Origin: Bradyrhizobium canariense
GTDB lineage: Bacteria > Pseudomonadota > Alphaproteobacteria > Rhizobiales > Xanthobacteraceae
Direction of reading: 5' to 3'
Assembly: GCF_900105125.1 (NCBI RefSeq)
Contig: NZ_LT629750.1
Coordinates: 992,001 to 1,056,000 of the forward strand
DNA length: 64,000 nucleotides
Shown piece by piece: positions 8,531-17,643 of this stretch. Positions within the stretch are counted from its first letter, which is position 1. Every line of letters starts with the position of its first letter. The position numbers and the translations under genes were made by a program. A model generated the notes under the pieces. The model worked only from the letters and a program-made list of their open reading frames with translations, did no database searches and was not told the DNA's origin.

Positions 8531-9499
8531 ATGAAGCTCATGATCGATGGCGTCTGGAGGGGCGATATCGCCCCTCCGCCGGAATTGGCAGCCAAACAAA
8601 TGATCCATGACGGGAGTTTCCGCCATAAGATCACAAACGGTGGTTCGTCGGCGTTTCCGGCAGAGCCGGGCCGATATCATCTCTTTGTCTCTTACGCCTG
8701 TCCGTTCGCGCATCGCACCTTGGTCGTGCGGGCGCTGAAGGGGCTCAACGACATCGTGCCGGTGTCCATCCTGCATCCGGTCTGGGACACGCCCCACGGG
8801 TGGGCATTTGGCGAGACGCCGCTCTCGACGCCGGACCGTGCAGTCAACAGTTTCCGGTTCCTCCATGAAGTGTATCGGGCGGCCAATCCAGCCTACACAG
8901 GGAAGATCATCGTTCCCGTCCTATGGGACGAACGCTCGCGACAGATCGTCAACAACGAGTCGATCGAGATCGCCCGGATGCTGAATGAAGCGTTTGACGC
9001 GGTCGGTGCCGACCAAACGGTCGATCTTTATCCCTTGGCACTCCGATCCGAGATTGACGCTTTGGGCGGGCGAATCGCGAAGAGTCTGTCGCGAGGCGTC
9101 TACGCGGTCGGACAGGCCAAGGACCAGATCGAATATGATGCAGCGATGAACGAACTTTTCAGCTTTCTCGACGAGATCGAAACGCTCGTCGCCGACGGTC
9201 GAACATTTCTTCTCGGGGACCAGCCGACACTGGCCGATGTGCTGATCTTCACGCCTCTCGTTCGCTTCGACGGGGTTTACAATCCGCTCTTTCGCGCCAG
9301 TCGAAAGCGGCTTGTCGACTATCGCGGCCTCACCCGGCTGACCAAGCGCATATATGACTTGCTGGGCGTTGCCGACACGGTGAGGTTCGATCACATTCTG
9401 ACGCACTACTATGATGGCGATTGGGGTGTCGCCAGCCGGCGCGGCATCACACCGGAAGCGCCGATGATCGACTTTCGCATCGCCGGCAACTGCGGCTGA
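8531..9499 (+). CDS. glutathionyl-hydroquinone reductase-like glutathione S-transferase
   Basis: This 322-residue Xi-class GST resembles E. coli YqjG. The thioredoxin-like N-domain holds the active cysteine in YACPFAHRTL, followed by the family block LHPVWDTPHGWAF. The C-domain has ERSRQIVNNESIEIARMLNEAFD and FTPLVRFDGVYNPLF. Such enzymes reduce glutathionyl-hydroquinones formed from quinones or chlorinated aromatics. The frame is open from ATG 8447, but family members begin at MKLMIDGVW, so I use 8531. It is the first gene of a likely detoxification cassette with two MFS exporters and a LysR regulator. Confidence 0.85.
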   Translation: MKLMIDGVWRGDIAPPPELAAKQMIHDGSFRHKITNGGSSAFPAEPGRYHLFVSYACPFAHRTLVVRALKGLNDIVPVSILHPVWDTPHGWAFGETPLSTPDRAVNSFRFLHEVYRAANPAYTGKIIVPVLWDERSRQIVNNESIEIARMLNEAFDAVGADQTVDLYPLALRSEIDALGGRIAKSLSRGVYAVGQAKDQIEYDAAMNELFSFLDEIETLVADGRTFLLGDQPTLADVLIFTPLVRFDGVYNPLFRASRKRLVDYRGLTRLTKRIYDLLGVADTVRFDHILTHYYDGDWGVASRRGITPEAPMIDFRIAGNCG

Positions 9500-9525
9500 G
9501 AGCAACGGTCCGCTCCAGGTCACGC

Positions 9526-10392
9526 TCATGATGAAGGCGCCCGATGCTCGCGAAAAGCGGCTACGAGCGTCCGCAAGGCGCCGCGCGAGCGTGCGTCCGA
9601 CAAAGTGGAGTGGAGTACAATTTCGGACGAAGGGAGCGGCGGAAGTCCAAGCCGTTCTCCAACCTCGACAATGCCAACCGGCGCAACGCGATACGCCAGC
9701 GCGGCGACAGCGAGGCCGGCCGACACGGCGGCAATGACAGCCGCAGTGCCGCCGCCCACGAAGACCTCAATCCAACTCACGCCAGCGGCGTCGAGTGCAC
9801 GGGTGGCGATATTGCGGACACCGCATGAGGCAGCCAGTGAAGCCAGCCGAAGGGCTTCGCCCTCCCGGTGCTCGAATCCTGATGATGCAAACCAGCCAAA
9901 GCGCTCCTGCGCCAGAACCTCGCCATCTCGGCGGTCGTCCTCGCGACGGACGATCGCCGCATCGAGCACCCCACGATCGAACGCATCAAGCAAATTACGA
10001 GATGCCTCGATCTGGACCTCGATCAACAGGGCCGGATCGTAACTATGGAGGCGGGACAGCAACACTGGCAGCTCGGGGCCAGCCACCTGATCGGCGATGC
10101 CAAGCGTGAACCGGCGTGGCGCCGAAGTGAGGCCGGCGACAGCGCGCTCGTGGGCCGCGACGAACTCGCGAGCGACGCCTAGAAACGCTGCTCCGCGCGC
10201 CGACAGCCGTACCAGTCTCGGCGTTCGTTCGATTAGCTTTTCGCCCAGCCGATCCTCAAGCCGTTTCAGCTTCACGCTAATCGCGGCCTGGGAGGTATCG
10301 AGCGCCTCCGCCGCGCGGGTGAAGCTCTGAAAATCGGCCACGAGGACGAACGCCTGCACGGCATCAACATCCAATGTTGCCATGATTGCCAT
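9526..10392 (-). CDS. LysR-family transcriptional regulator
   Basis: The 288-residue protein has an N-terminal LysR helix-turn-helix (FTRAAEALDTSQAAISVKLKRLEDRLGEKL, residues 25-55) and a C-terminal periplasmic-binding-protein-like effector domain. It is divergent from the first MFS exporter and converges with the GST gene. An inverted repeat lies about 10 bp upstream of its start. The geometry is typical of a LysR protein that represses itself and activates the divergent exporters. ATG 10392 and ATG 10383 are both possible starts. The effector is unknown; a quinone or xenobiotic would fit the neighbours. Confidence 0.9.
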   Translation of the reverse strand: MAIMATLDVDAVQAFVLVADFQSFTRAAEALDTSQAAISVKLKRLEDRLGEKLIERTPRLVRLSARGAAFLGVAREFVAAHERAVAGLTSAPRRFTLGIADQVAGPELPVLLSRLHSYDPALLIEVQIEASRNLLDAFDRGVLDAAIVRREDDRRDGEVLAQERFGWFASSGFEHREGEALRLASLAASCGVRNIATRALDAAGVSWIEVFVGGGTAAVIAAVSAGLAVAALAYRVAPVGIVEVGERLGLPPLPSSEIVLHSTLSDARSRGALRTLVAAFREHRAPSS

Positions 10393-10402
10393 ATCAATTC
10401 GT

Positions 10403-10419
10403 TATCTCTGAAATAGATA
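10403..10419. promoter_or_regulatory. candidate LysR operator
   Basis: TATCT and AGATA form an inverted repeat with a 7-bp AT-rich spacer in the 127-bp gap between the divergent LysR and MFS genes. Size and position match a LysR T-N11-A type site overlapping the regulator's own promoter. This is sequence symmetry only. Confidence 0.45.
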
Positions 10420-10519
10420 TACATCTCATTCCAATATGATCAAGCCCCCACTACGTTGGCCTTCAGACGCAACGTGAGGATCGGGCCAGCGCTGTCGCGC
10501 AGTCGATCCGGGGGAATTG

Positions 10520-11968
10520 ATGAGCACGCAAGCGGAGGAACCGACGGGGCGAACTGTAGCCGCCGTCGAAATCGATGCACGGGGATGGTTCGCTCTGCCG
10601 GTCCTGCTCGCTGGCGCGTTCCTGCCGCCGCTCGACTTCACCATTGTCAATCTGGCACTGCCGGCCATCCGGCAAAACCTCGGCGCTACGTCCAGCGACG
10701 TGCAGCTCGTGATCTCCGCCTACGCGGCGACCTATGCGGTGTTCCTTATCACGGGTGGACGGCTCGGCGACCTCTATGGCCGCAAGCGTGTGTTTCTGAC
10801 TGGCGTCGTCGGCTTCACCCTTGCCTCGGCGCTATGCGGCGCGGCCTGGTCGCCGTCCGCCCTGATCGCGGGGCGTATCCTACAGGGCATAATGGCGACG
10901 GTGATGGCGCCGCAGGTGCTGGCCTCGATCCGCGTTCTGTTCTCCGGAGCGGCGCAAGGACGTGCCCTCGCGCTTTACGGCGCGACATTCGGCTTGGCCA
11001 ATCTGTGTGGTCAGCTCCTCGGCGGCGTTCTGGTCTCATCTCATCCTTTCGGCCTCACCTGGCAGGCAATCTTCTTCGTCAATGTGCCCATCGGATTGGC
11101 GACGGCGGTGGGTGGCTTGGTGTTCCTGCGCGACTCGCGATCGGAGCATGCGCAACGGCTCGATGTCGGTGGCGTCGTTCTGCTGTCCCTGACGCTGGGC
11201 CTTCTGGTCTATCCGCTGGTCGAGGGGCGCGAGGCCGGATGGCCCTGGTGGATCGCCGTCATGCTCGCAGCCTCGCCAGTCGCGCTCACCATCTTCATCC
11301 TGTTCGAGAAGTGGTTGGATCAGCGTGGCGGCTCACCGCTGGTCGAACTCGCTCTATTCCGCGAGCGGCGGTTCGCCACGGGTATCGCTATGGCGCTCGC
11401 CTTTTACATGCAAAACGCCTTCTTCCTGACCTTCTCCGTCTATCTTCAGAATGGGCTGCACTTGACGCCGATGGACGCGGGCATCGCGACGTTGCCCTAC
11501 GTGATTGGGAGTTTCGTCGCGTCGCTGGCATCCTCCCATCTCATGCAACGTCTCGGGCCTTATGCACTGACCCTCGGCTTCGCCCTTCAAGCGTTCGGCT
11601 TTTTCCTTCTCATGCTGGCGGTTGAGACGACCTTGCCTGGCAGCCGCGATATAGGTCTTGCCGCGGCGGGAATGGGCTTCGGCATCATCATGCCTTCCGT
11701 GATCAAGGCCGTCGTGGGCGGTATTGACCATCGCCATGCCGGTCTGGCGTCGGGCGTCGTCATCTCCGCCTTGCAGATCGGCTCCGCGCTCGGCGTCGCG
11801 ATCATCGGCGGCGTCTTCTACAGCGCGCTTGGGTCTGGGCAGTCGCTGCCGGCCTACGCGCACGCCTTCGCGCTCGCGCTTGGCTGCATCGTGGCAGTTC
11901 TGATTCTCGGGGGTGCCCTGTCGGTATCGGTGGCGAAGGCAAGCCATTCGATCGGGAGCAGGCCATGA
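10520..11968 (+). CDS. MFS drug exporter, DHA2 (EmrB/QacA-like) family, copy 1
   Basis: This is a 482-residue carrier with 14 predicted helices. It shows DHA2 hallmarks: FLPPLDFTIVNLALPAIRQNL in helix 1, the GGRLGDLYGRKRVF loop 2-3 motif, and the motif-C-like GATFGLANLCGQLLGG in helix 5. DHA2 proteins exchange drugs or toxic organics for protons. A TTG lies just before the ATG at 10520. Its stop overlaps the start of a close paralogue at 11965, so both are coupled. Regulation by the divergent LysR protein is likely. Confidence 0.88.
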   Translation: MSTQAEEPTGRTVAAVEIDARGWFALPVLLAGAFLPPLDFTIVNLALPAIRQNLGATSSDVQLVISAYAATYAVFLITGGRLGDLYGRKRVFLTGVVGFTLASALCGAAWSPSALIAGRILQGIMATVMAPQVLASIRVLFSGAAQGRALALYGATFGLANLCGQLLGGVLVSSHPFGLTWQAIFFVNVPIGLATAVGGLVFLRDSRSEHAQRLDVGGVVLLSLTLGLLVYPLVEGREAGWPWWIAVMLAASPVALTIFILFEKWLDQRGGSPLVELALFRERRFATGIAMALAFYMQNAFFLTFSVYLQNGLHLTPMDAGIATLPYVIGSFVASLASSHLMQRLGPYALTLGFALQAFGFFLLMLAVETTLPGSRDIGLAAAGMGFGIIMPSVIKAVVGGIDHRHAGLASGVVISALQIGSALGVAIIGGVFYSALGSGQSLPAYAHAFALALGCIVAVLILGGALSVSVAKASHSIGSRP

Positions 11969-13386
11969 GTATCAATGCTGGAGCCGTGACGAAACAGGGT
12001 GTTGTGGAGGCGTCAGGTGATCCGCGCCGCTGGTTCGCGCTTCCGGTCCTGCTGATCGGCGCTTTCCTGCCTGTTCTCGACTTCAACGTCGTCAATCTGG
12101 CGCTGCCCGCCATACGGCAGAATCTCGACGCGACGTCGAGCGATGTCCAGTTCGTCATTTCGGCCTACGCAGCGACCTATGCCGTGTTCCTCATTACCGG
12201 CGGTCGCCTTGGCGATTGGCTCGGCCGCAAGCGGATGTTCGTGACCGGCGTTGCAGGCTTCACGCTCGCCTCGGTGTTATGCGGTCTCGCGTGGTCGCCG
12301 GCCGTCCTTATCGCCGGACGCATCCTGCAGGGGCTGACGGCGACGGCGATGGCGCCGCAGGTGCTGGCCTCGATCCGCGTCCTGTTTCCGGCTGCCGAGC
12401 AAAGCAGGGCATTCGCCCTCTATGGTGCTACGTTCGGATTTGCAAACATCGCCGGACAGATCCTCGGCGGCGTTCTGGTGTCGTCGCATCCGTTCGGGCT
12501 TACCTGGCAGGCGATCTTTCTTATTAACGTGCCGATCGGCCTCGTTGCCGTCATTGGCAGCCTGCTCTTTCTCAGCGATTCACGAGCCGATCACGCCCAA
12601 AAGCTCGATATTAGCGGTGTCGTGCTGCTCTCGGTGACGCTTGGCCTTCTGGTCTATCCGTTGGTCGAAGGACGTGAGACAGGATGGCCGGTGTGGATAG
12701 TCGCCATGCTTGTGGTGTCGCCTATCGTGCTGATCGCCTTTGTTCGATTTGAACGCCGGTTGACTGCACAAGGAGGCGCACCGCTCGTTGATTTCTCGCT
12801 GTTCAGAGAGCCCGGCTTTGCGATCGGCATCGCTATGGCGCTCGTCTTCTACATGCTCTCGTCTTTCTACCTGACCTTCTCGGTCTATTTGCAGGGTGGT
12901 CTTCATCTGACGCCGGTTGACGCCGGCCTGCGGACACTACCGTTCGCGTTTGGCTATTTCGCGTCCTCGTTGGCCTCCGCCAGCATCATGCAGCGCCTTG
13001 GGCCGCGTGCCCTGACGCTGGGTTTCATCATTCAGGTCATCGGCTTCGGCGCGGTGATCCTATCGGTTCTTGGCGTAACGTCGGGATACATTGAAATCGC
13101 GCTTCTCGTGGCCGGCCTCGGATATGGCATTGTGGTCCCCTCGGTGATCAAGGCGGTGGTCGGAGGCATCGACCAGCGCTACGCAGGGCTCGCATCCGGT
13201 ATCGTCATCTCGACATTCCAGATCGGTGCGTCCCTCGGCGTCGCGATCATCGGTGGCGTCTTCTTCAGCACGGTCGGCGGCAACCAGGAGCTTACCTCTT
13301 ATGCGCACGCTTTCAGCGTGGCGCTTGGCTGCAATGTCGCGCTGCTGGCGCTCGGCGGCCTCCTCTCACTGTGGCTGCCGAGTTAG
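11965..13386 (+). CDS. MFS drug exporter, DHA2 family, copy 2 (tandem paralogue)
   Basis: The 473-residue product is a close paralogue of the preceding protein over its whole length. Shared blocks include NLALPAIRQNL, SSDVQ-VISAYAATYAVFLITGGRLGD, MAPQVLASIRVLF and PSVIKAVVGGID. The pair therefore arose by tandem duplication. ATGA overlap couples it to copy 1. Duplication suggests either heterodimer formation, dosage selection, or substrate divergence. The C-terminus is slightly shorter than in copy 1. Confidence 0.88.
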   Translation: MSINAGAVTKQGVVEASGDPRRWFALPVLLIGAFLPVLDFNVVNLALPAIRQNLDATSSDVQFVISAYAATYAVFLITGGRLGDWLGRKRMFVTGVAGFTLASVLCGLAWSPAVLIAGRILQGLTATAMAPQVLASIRVLFPAAEQSRAFALYGATFGFANIAGQILGGVLVSSHPFGLTWQAIFLINVPIGLVAVIGSLLFLSDSRADHAQKLDISGVVLLSVTLGLLVYPLVEGRETGWPVWIVAMLVVSPIVLIAFVRFERRLTAQGGAPLVDFSLFREPGFAIGIAMALVFYMLSSFYLTFSVYLQGGLHLTPVDAGLRTLPFAFGYFASSLASASIMQRLGPRALTLGFIIQVIGFGAVILSVLGVTSGYIEIALLVAGLGYGIVVPSVIKAVVGGIDQRYAGLASGIVISTFQIGASLGVAIIGGVFFSTVGGNQELTSYAHAFSVALGCNVALLALGGLLSLWLPS

Positions 13387-13535
13387 AGGCAGACCACCGT
13401 TGCCCCAATCAACACACAAGACACCTTAGAACCGAAGTTTCGCGATATGGAGACTCTGCCGATAAAACGAGATCAGCGATCATTCTGGCAGACGCACTGC
13501 TCACCGCCCGGACTTTCCGCGGCTTGAGGTGACGG

Positions 13536-13889
13536 ATGGACCTCCGCCGCCTCCGCCACTTCGTCGTTGCAGCGGAAGAATCGAATTTTCGCCGCGCGGC
13601 GATGCGGCTGGACACCAATCAATCCATCATCTCGCCGCATGTTCGCGACATTGAAGAAGAACTGGGCGCGGACCTGTTCCACCGTGAACCAGGGCACGGC
13701 GCACGACTGACGGAGGTTGGCCTCGCGCGAGGTGTTGGGCGCGGGCCGTCACTTCACCAATGTGAGGAGCGGTTTTTCTTTTTCGACGACATATGTCGCG
13801 AGCTCGGTCGCGGTGCTGTTGCCGACGTTCCTTGCTGCATGGATCGTGCCAGCCGGGACAACTTTGAAGTAACGATCAAGCTAGTCTGA
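13536..13889 (+). pseudogene. truncated LysR regulator (HTH domain only)
   Basis: The first 62 residues are a good LysR DNA-binding domain (FRRAAMRLDTNQSIISPHVR, then LFHREPGHGARLTEVG). After that the frame runs into sequence with no LysR similarity, and the whole effector-binding domain of about 200 residues is missing. The downstream part overlaps a cupin remnant on the other strand. I read this as a deletion or recombination scar at about 13725. A free-standing HTH protein of 117 residues could still be made, but a functional regulator is unlikely. Confidence 0.7.
13749..13880 (-). pseudogene. C-terminal remnant of a cupin-domain protein
   Basis: On the minus strand the last 43 codons read FKVVPAGTIHAARNVGN, then ELATYVVEKEKPLLTLVK and stop, a typical cupin C-terminus including the metal-binding PxGxxH-like element. 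An in-frame TAG lies directly upstream at about 13881. Further upstream there is only a short cysteine-containing stretch that could be the remains of a lipoprotein signal (GCNNAGAQSAS). The cupin core is missing, so this is a broken gene, joined head-on to the truncated LysR. Confidence 0.6.
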
Positions 13890-14013
13890 GGCGGATTGTG
13901 CTCCGGCGTTGTTGCAGCCGGGTATGACGCAGGCGACACAGAGAGCTGGAATCAGGGATAATCTGTGGATCGAAGTGGCTGCTCAAGCCGCTGCTTCAAA
14001 TAGCAATTTGAGA

Positions 14014-14052
14014 TGGTTGCGTGTCCCCGGCAACCCCTTTCGTCATAACTCA
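14014..14052. repeat. direct repeat copy 2
   Basis: This is the second copy of the repeat at 8233-8270: TGGTTGCGTGTCCCCG, an extra G, CAACC, a 10-base linker and CATAACTCA. It ends five bases before the stop codon of the convergent MHS transporter gene. Together the two copies define a segment of about 5.8 kb. Confidence 0.75.
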
Positions 14053-14056
14053 CTTG

Positions 14057-15391
14057 TCATCGTTCATCATCGAGCTCGATGTTCGTGCGGTCGCGAGTCA
14101 TCAGCATGGCGACGCCACTCACCAGCGCCAAAGCCATTATATAAAAAGCCGGCGAAACCGGATTGCCTGTTTGCTTGACGAGAAGAGTGGCCACAAACGG
14201 CGCCGTTCCTCCAAAGAGAGTGACGGCCAGACCGTAACTTACAGAGAGACCGGTGAACCTCACGCGTGTCGGGAACAGCTCAGCCAATACCGGGGCTATG
14301 GTTCCCGTGTAGAAGACCTGAAGCAATGAATACGAAAACTGCACGATGAATAATGTAAGTATGCTGGGCGCGTCCGTGATGGCGCGGAACATGGGGTAGC
14401 TCGCGACGACGAAGCCGAAACTCATGATCAGCATCAGGGGCTTTCGTCCGACCTTGTCCGACAGCCAGCCAACGACCGGTAGTCCGAAAATCAGCAACGT
14501 ATGCGATAAGGTCAGCGACAGCAGTGCCAGATCAGCGGGCAGATGCTGCTGCTGGATGGCGAAATTCATCAAGTAAATTGTAAACGTGAAGTTTGTCGTG
14601 GTCCCGATGATGCTGATCAGTGTCGCTGCCAGCATGCGCGGTCCGAATAGCGAAAAGACTGTCCTCAGGGGCGTGCGTTCGACGCGTCTTTCGACAACCG
14701 CCTGGCGGAAGGTCGGCGTATCGGCGACGCGGGTACGTAGATAATATCCCAGCGGCCCGACCAGAAATCCGATCAGGAACGGGATTCGCCAGCCCCAGGA
14801 CATGTAATCTGAATGAGTGAACGAAAATGTCAGGGCCGCCACCAGCCCTGAACCGACGACGCCACCCAGGTGATTGCCGATCTGCTGAAGGCTGCTGACC
14901 AGTCCTCGCTGCTTGTCTGGGGAATGCTCCACCAGGAACGCGGCTGCGCCGCCCCATTCGCCGCCGGTCGCAAAGCCCTGCACCATTCGGCAAAGAACGA
15001 GCAGAATTGGCGCGGCAATGCCGATGCTTGCATAGGAAGGCAAGAAGCCCACGACGCCGGTGGCTGACGCCATCATGACGATCGTGAGCGAGAGCGCCGC
15101 CTTGCGTCCTTTGCGGTCGCCGTAGATGCCGATAACGACGGCGCCCACCGGACGCATGATGAAACCCACGCCGAACGTGGCAAAGCTGCTCAGCAGCGAA
15201 ATCAAAGGATCGGTCGAAGGGAAGAAGTGCGCCCCAAGCGGTATGGCGAGAAATCCGTAGATCGCGAAATCGAACAATTCCAGGAAGTTTCCGATTGCGG
15301 ATGCAACGATCGCCCGCCGTCTTTCAGCGGGTTTCTCGTTCGCGATCGTGAGATCTGCTACGTTGTAGCCCTCGGCATGTTCGGCGGTCAT
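14057..15391 (-). CDS. MFS transporter, metabolite:H+ symporter (MHS) family
   Basis: This 444-residue, 12-helix carrier is of the KgtP/ProP/ShiA type. Helix 1 has the family motif ASAIGNFLELFDFAIYGF, followed by GFIMRPVGAVVIGIYGDRKGRK, the usual MHS loop 2-3, and RMVQGFATGGEWGGAAAFL. MHS carriers import organic acids, betaines or aromatic acids with protons. It lies downstream of the amidohydrolase gene on the same strand, 276 bp apart, so it may have its own promoter yet serve the same pathway. Confidence 0.88.
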   Translation of the reverse strand: MTAEHAEGYNVADLTIANEKPAERRRAIVASAIGNFLELFDFAIYGFLAIPLGAHFFPSTDPLISLLSSFATFGVGFIMRPVGAVVIGIYGDRKGRKAALSLTIVMMASATGVVGFLPSYASIGIAAPILLVLCRMVQGFATGGEWGGAAAFLVEHSPDKQRGLVSSLQQIGNHLGGVVGSGLVAALTFSFTHSDYMSWGWRIPFLIGFLVGPLGYYLRTRVADTPTFRQAVVERRVERTPLRTVFSLFGPRMLAATLISIIGTTTNFTFTIYLMNFAIQQQHLPADLALLSLTLSHTLLIFGLPVVGWLSDKVGRKPLMLIMSFGFVVASYPMFRAITDAPSILTLFIVQFSYSLLQVFYTGTIAPVLAELFPTRVRFTGLSVSYGLAVTLFGGTAPFVATLLVKQTGNPVSPAFYIMALALVSGVAMLMTRDRTNIELDDER

Positions 15392-15667
15392 CGTCTATCC
15401 CCCAAGGTTCAATGTCGTCTCTGCCGGTGCACGATTTGCAGCGACGCTAGCCTCGCGCCGGTGCGAATTCTGAATCCCAGGTTTCAACCCTGAATGACGC
15501 GTTCGCGGCGACACAGCACCGGCACCGCAAAACGATTTCCAGATCATCCATCATGAGGTCGGCTTCTCGCGACAGATCTCGTTCCGAGCCTGGGAGATCC
15601 CGTCGTTTTGCCGGTCTGTTCGAAGCCACCGATCCATGATCCATCTCTTGATCCATCTTTTGGGCAA

Positions 15668-16843
15668 TCAAATTCCCTGAAATCGCTTTCCACGGATGTA
15701 AACATCCGTGATGCTTCTCAGATGAGAGATATTGTCGAGGGGATTTTTGGCGAGCGCGATAAAGTCTGCCGATTTTCCCGCCTGCAATGTTCCTGCCGTA
15801 TCTTCCGCTCTGCAGGCACGTGCCGCGTTCTTTGTCGCAGCCTGGATCGCCTGCATGGTCGAAGCGCCAAACTCAACAAGCTTTTCCATTTCGTAAGGCA
15901 TCTCACCATGTACCGAGTCCGTGCCGATCGCCAGATTGGCTCCCGACTTGATAATCCTCGCAAAATTTTCCGCGGCGGCTTCGCGAGCCCTCAGAACTTT
16001 CGATCTGATCAGGGGAATTGAAAAATCCGTTCCCTCGATGCCCTCCGGATGGAACAGGATCGAGAATGTCCCGACGATCCATAGATCTTTACGGATGATT
16101 TCGTTGAGCTGTTTCTCATGAATGAATGCGCCGTGCTCGATCGTGCGCACTCCTTCCTCGATACACAGATCGAGGCCGGTGCCGCCATGCGCGTGCGCAG
16201 CGACGTAAGTGCCGGCCCGTTCGGCTTCCTCGACCGCAGCGGCGATTTCTTCGCGCGAATACGGACATGAATGCAAAGCCTTGCCGGGGCTGCTGGCTCC
16301 GCCGGTGGCGAAAAGCTTGATGAAATCCGCGCCTTGAGCGAGATTTTGCCGCGCGAGTTTCCTGATCTCCTGCTTGCCGTCCGCCGGCCGCAGTCCGACG
16401 CCGTGGCTGTGCGAAGCCGAGAGCGCGATTCCAGCGGTAATGATCCTTGGGCCGCTGACGATTCCGCCTTCGATCGCTTTCTTGAAATCGATGTCGATGT
16501 AGTTTTCTTCACCCATAATTCTCGTGGTGGTGACGCCCGAACAAACGTCCTTCAAAAGGTTGGGAACGCTTCTGAGGACGTTGATGCCGGGAGGCAGCCG
16601 CTTCTGCGCGGGCTGGTTGCCCTTTCCCGGCACCAGGGAGAGATGGGTGTGGGCGTTGATCAGCCCCGGCATCACATAGCTGTTGCCGAGGTCCAGGATT
16701 TCCGTACCGGGAGGCAACTCCCTGAAGGCAGCCTGGACTCCGACCTCGACGATGCGATCGTCCTCGATCAACAGGCATGCGCCATCGACGGCAGGCGCGC
16801 CGGTTCCGTCGATCAGGGATTTGCATTTAACTAGCTTGAACAA
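15668..16843 (-). CDS. amidohydrolase family protein (imidazolonepropionase/prolidase-like)
   Basis: This 391-residue metal-dependent hydrolase has the amidohydrolase TIM-barrel motifs in order: PGLINAHTHLSL (HxH, residues 58-69), a KLFATGG strand with the bridging lysine region, YVAAHAHGGTGL and IEHGAF with metal histidines, and AIGTDSVHG with the catalytic aspartate. The set resembles Xaa-Pro-dipeptidase/ophthalmate-type amidohydrolases that cleave amides or dipeptides. The start is a TTG at 16843 (GAGG five bases upstream); no upstream ATG exists. It lies 49 bp after the racemase gene, probably in one operon. Confidence 0.85.
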   Translation of the reverse strand: MFKLVKCKSLIDGTGAPAVDGACLLIEDDRIVEVGVQAAFRELPPGTEILDLGNSYVMPGLINAHTHLSLVPGKGNQPAQKRLPPGINVLRSVPNLLKDVCSGVTTTRIMGEENYIDIDFKKAIEGGIVSGPRIITAGIALSASHSHGVGLRPADGKQEIRKLARQNLAQGADFIKLFATGGASSPGKALHSCPYSREEIAAAVEEAERAGTYVAAHAHGGTGLDLCIEEGVRTIEHGAFIHEKQLNEIIRKDLWIVGTFSILFHPEGIEGTDFSIPLIRSKVLRAREAAAENFARIIKSGANLAIGTDSVHGEMPYEMEKLVEFGASTMQAIQAATKNAARACRAEDTAGTLQAGKSADFIALAKNPLDNISHLRSITDVYIRGKRFQGI

Positions 16844-16892
16844 TTGCGCCTCGTATTGGGGGATTTGAGGTCTCGAAACGGCTTCGGCGACG

Positions 16893-17633
16893 TCAGTCGA
16901 AATACGCCTTCTCCGGAGGCGACGGCCAGGATGCGCGCGAATGCGTTAGACCGAGATCGAGCAACGTTTCCGCCGTCTTCAAGGCCGCGAGAACCGGGTT
17001 GACGACCGGCACATGGAGGCGCTTCGAGAGCTCTCGATCAACGTCCATGAACGCCATGCTCATGCAGCCCATGACCAACACGTCCGCGCCATCTTCTTCG
17101 ATGCATCGGCGGGATGTTTCGAGGATGCGTTGCCATGCGCCGCTTTTTTCATTTGCAAGCTCAACGACGGAAACGCCGATGCCGCGCACGGATGCAAGCC
17201 GATCGACCAAGCCCTGAGCACGCAAACGAGGTGTCGTGCGTTTGTGGCCGCTCTCAAGCGGCGTCAAAACCGAATACCTGTCACCGAGTTGTAATGCCAA
17301 CGCGATAGAGGATTGACCGGGTCCCACGATCGGCATTGTCACGGTTTCGCGGACGGCATCGATCGCCGGATCCGAAAAGCAGCCGATAATTCCGGCGTTT
17401 GCGCCATCCGCATCCGCCTTTTGAAGACCTGCGAGCAGATGGGGCGCCACTTTGACTGCGTCCCGCTCGCTTTCGATCGATGCGTAGCCGGAGGGAACGC
17501 TTAGCACCTCAGTCTCGGTGCAGGCACCGGCGTGGCGCTGCAGATAGTCGCGCCTGCGCCCGATCTCCGCGACACCAAGCGTCCTCTCCATCGGAGCGAC
17601 GAGCTGATAGACGATACGGCGGCGGCCTGCCAT
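16893..17633 (-). CDS. Asp/Glu/hydantoin racemase family protein
   Basis: This is a 246-residue cofactor-independent racemase/epimerase-fold protein. Two conserved cysteines lie in GIIGCFSDPAIDA (near residue 84) and LVMGCMSMAFMD (near residue 188), the positions of the two catalytic cysteines in hydantoin racemase and aspartate racemase. This supports racemisation of a chiral amino acid derivative. It starts 10 bp after the M28 peptidase stop and is followed by the amidohydrolase, so the three form a minus-strand operon. The substrate is unknown. Confidence 0.82.
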   Translation of the reverse strand: MAGRRRIVYQLVAPMERTLGVAEIGRRRDYLQRHAGACTETEVLSVPSGYASIESERDAVKVAPHLLAGLQKADADGANAGIIGCFSDPAIDAVRETVTMPIVGPGQSSIALALQLGDRYSVLTPLESGHKRTTPRLRAQGLVDRLASVRGIGVSVVELANEKSGAWQRILETSRRCIEEDGADVLVMGCMSMAFMDVDRELSKRLHVPVVNPVLAALKTAETLLDLGLTHSRASWPSPPEKAYFD

Positions 17634-17643
17634 TCGTGTCTTT

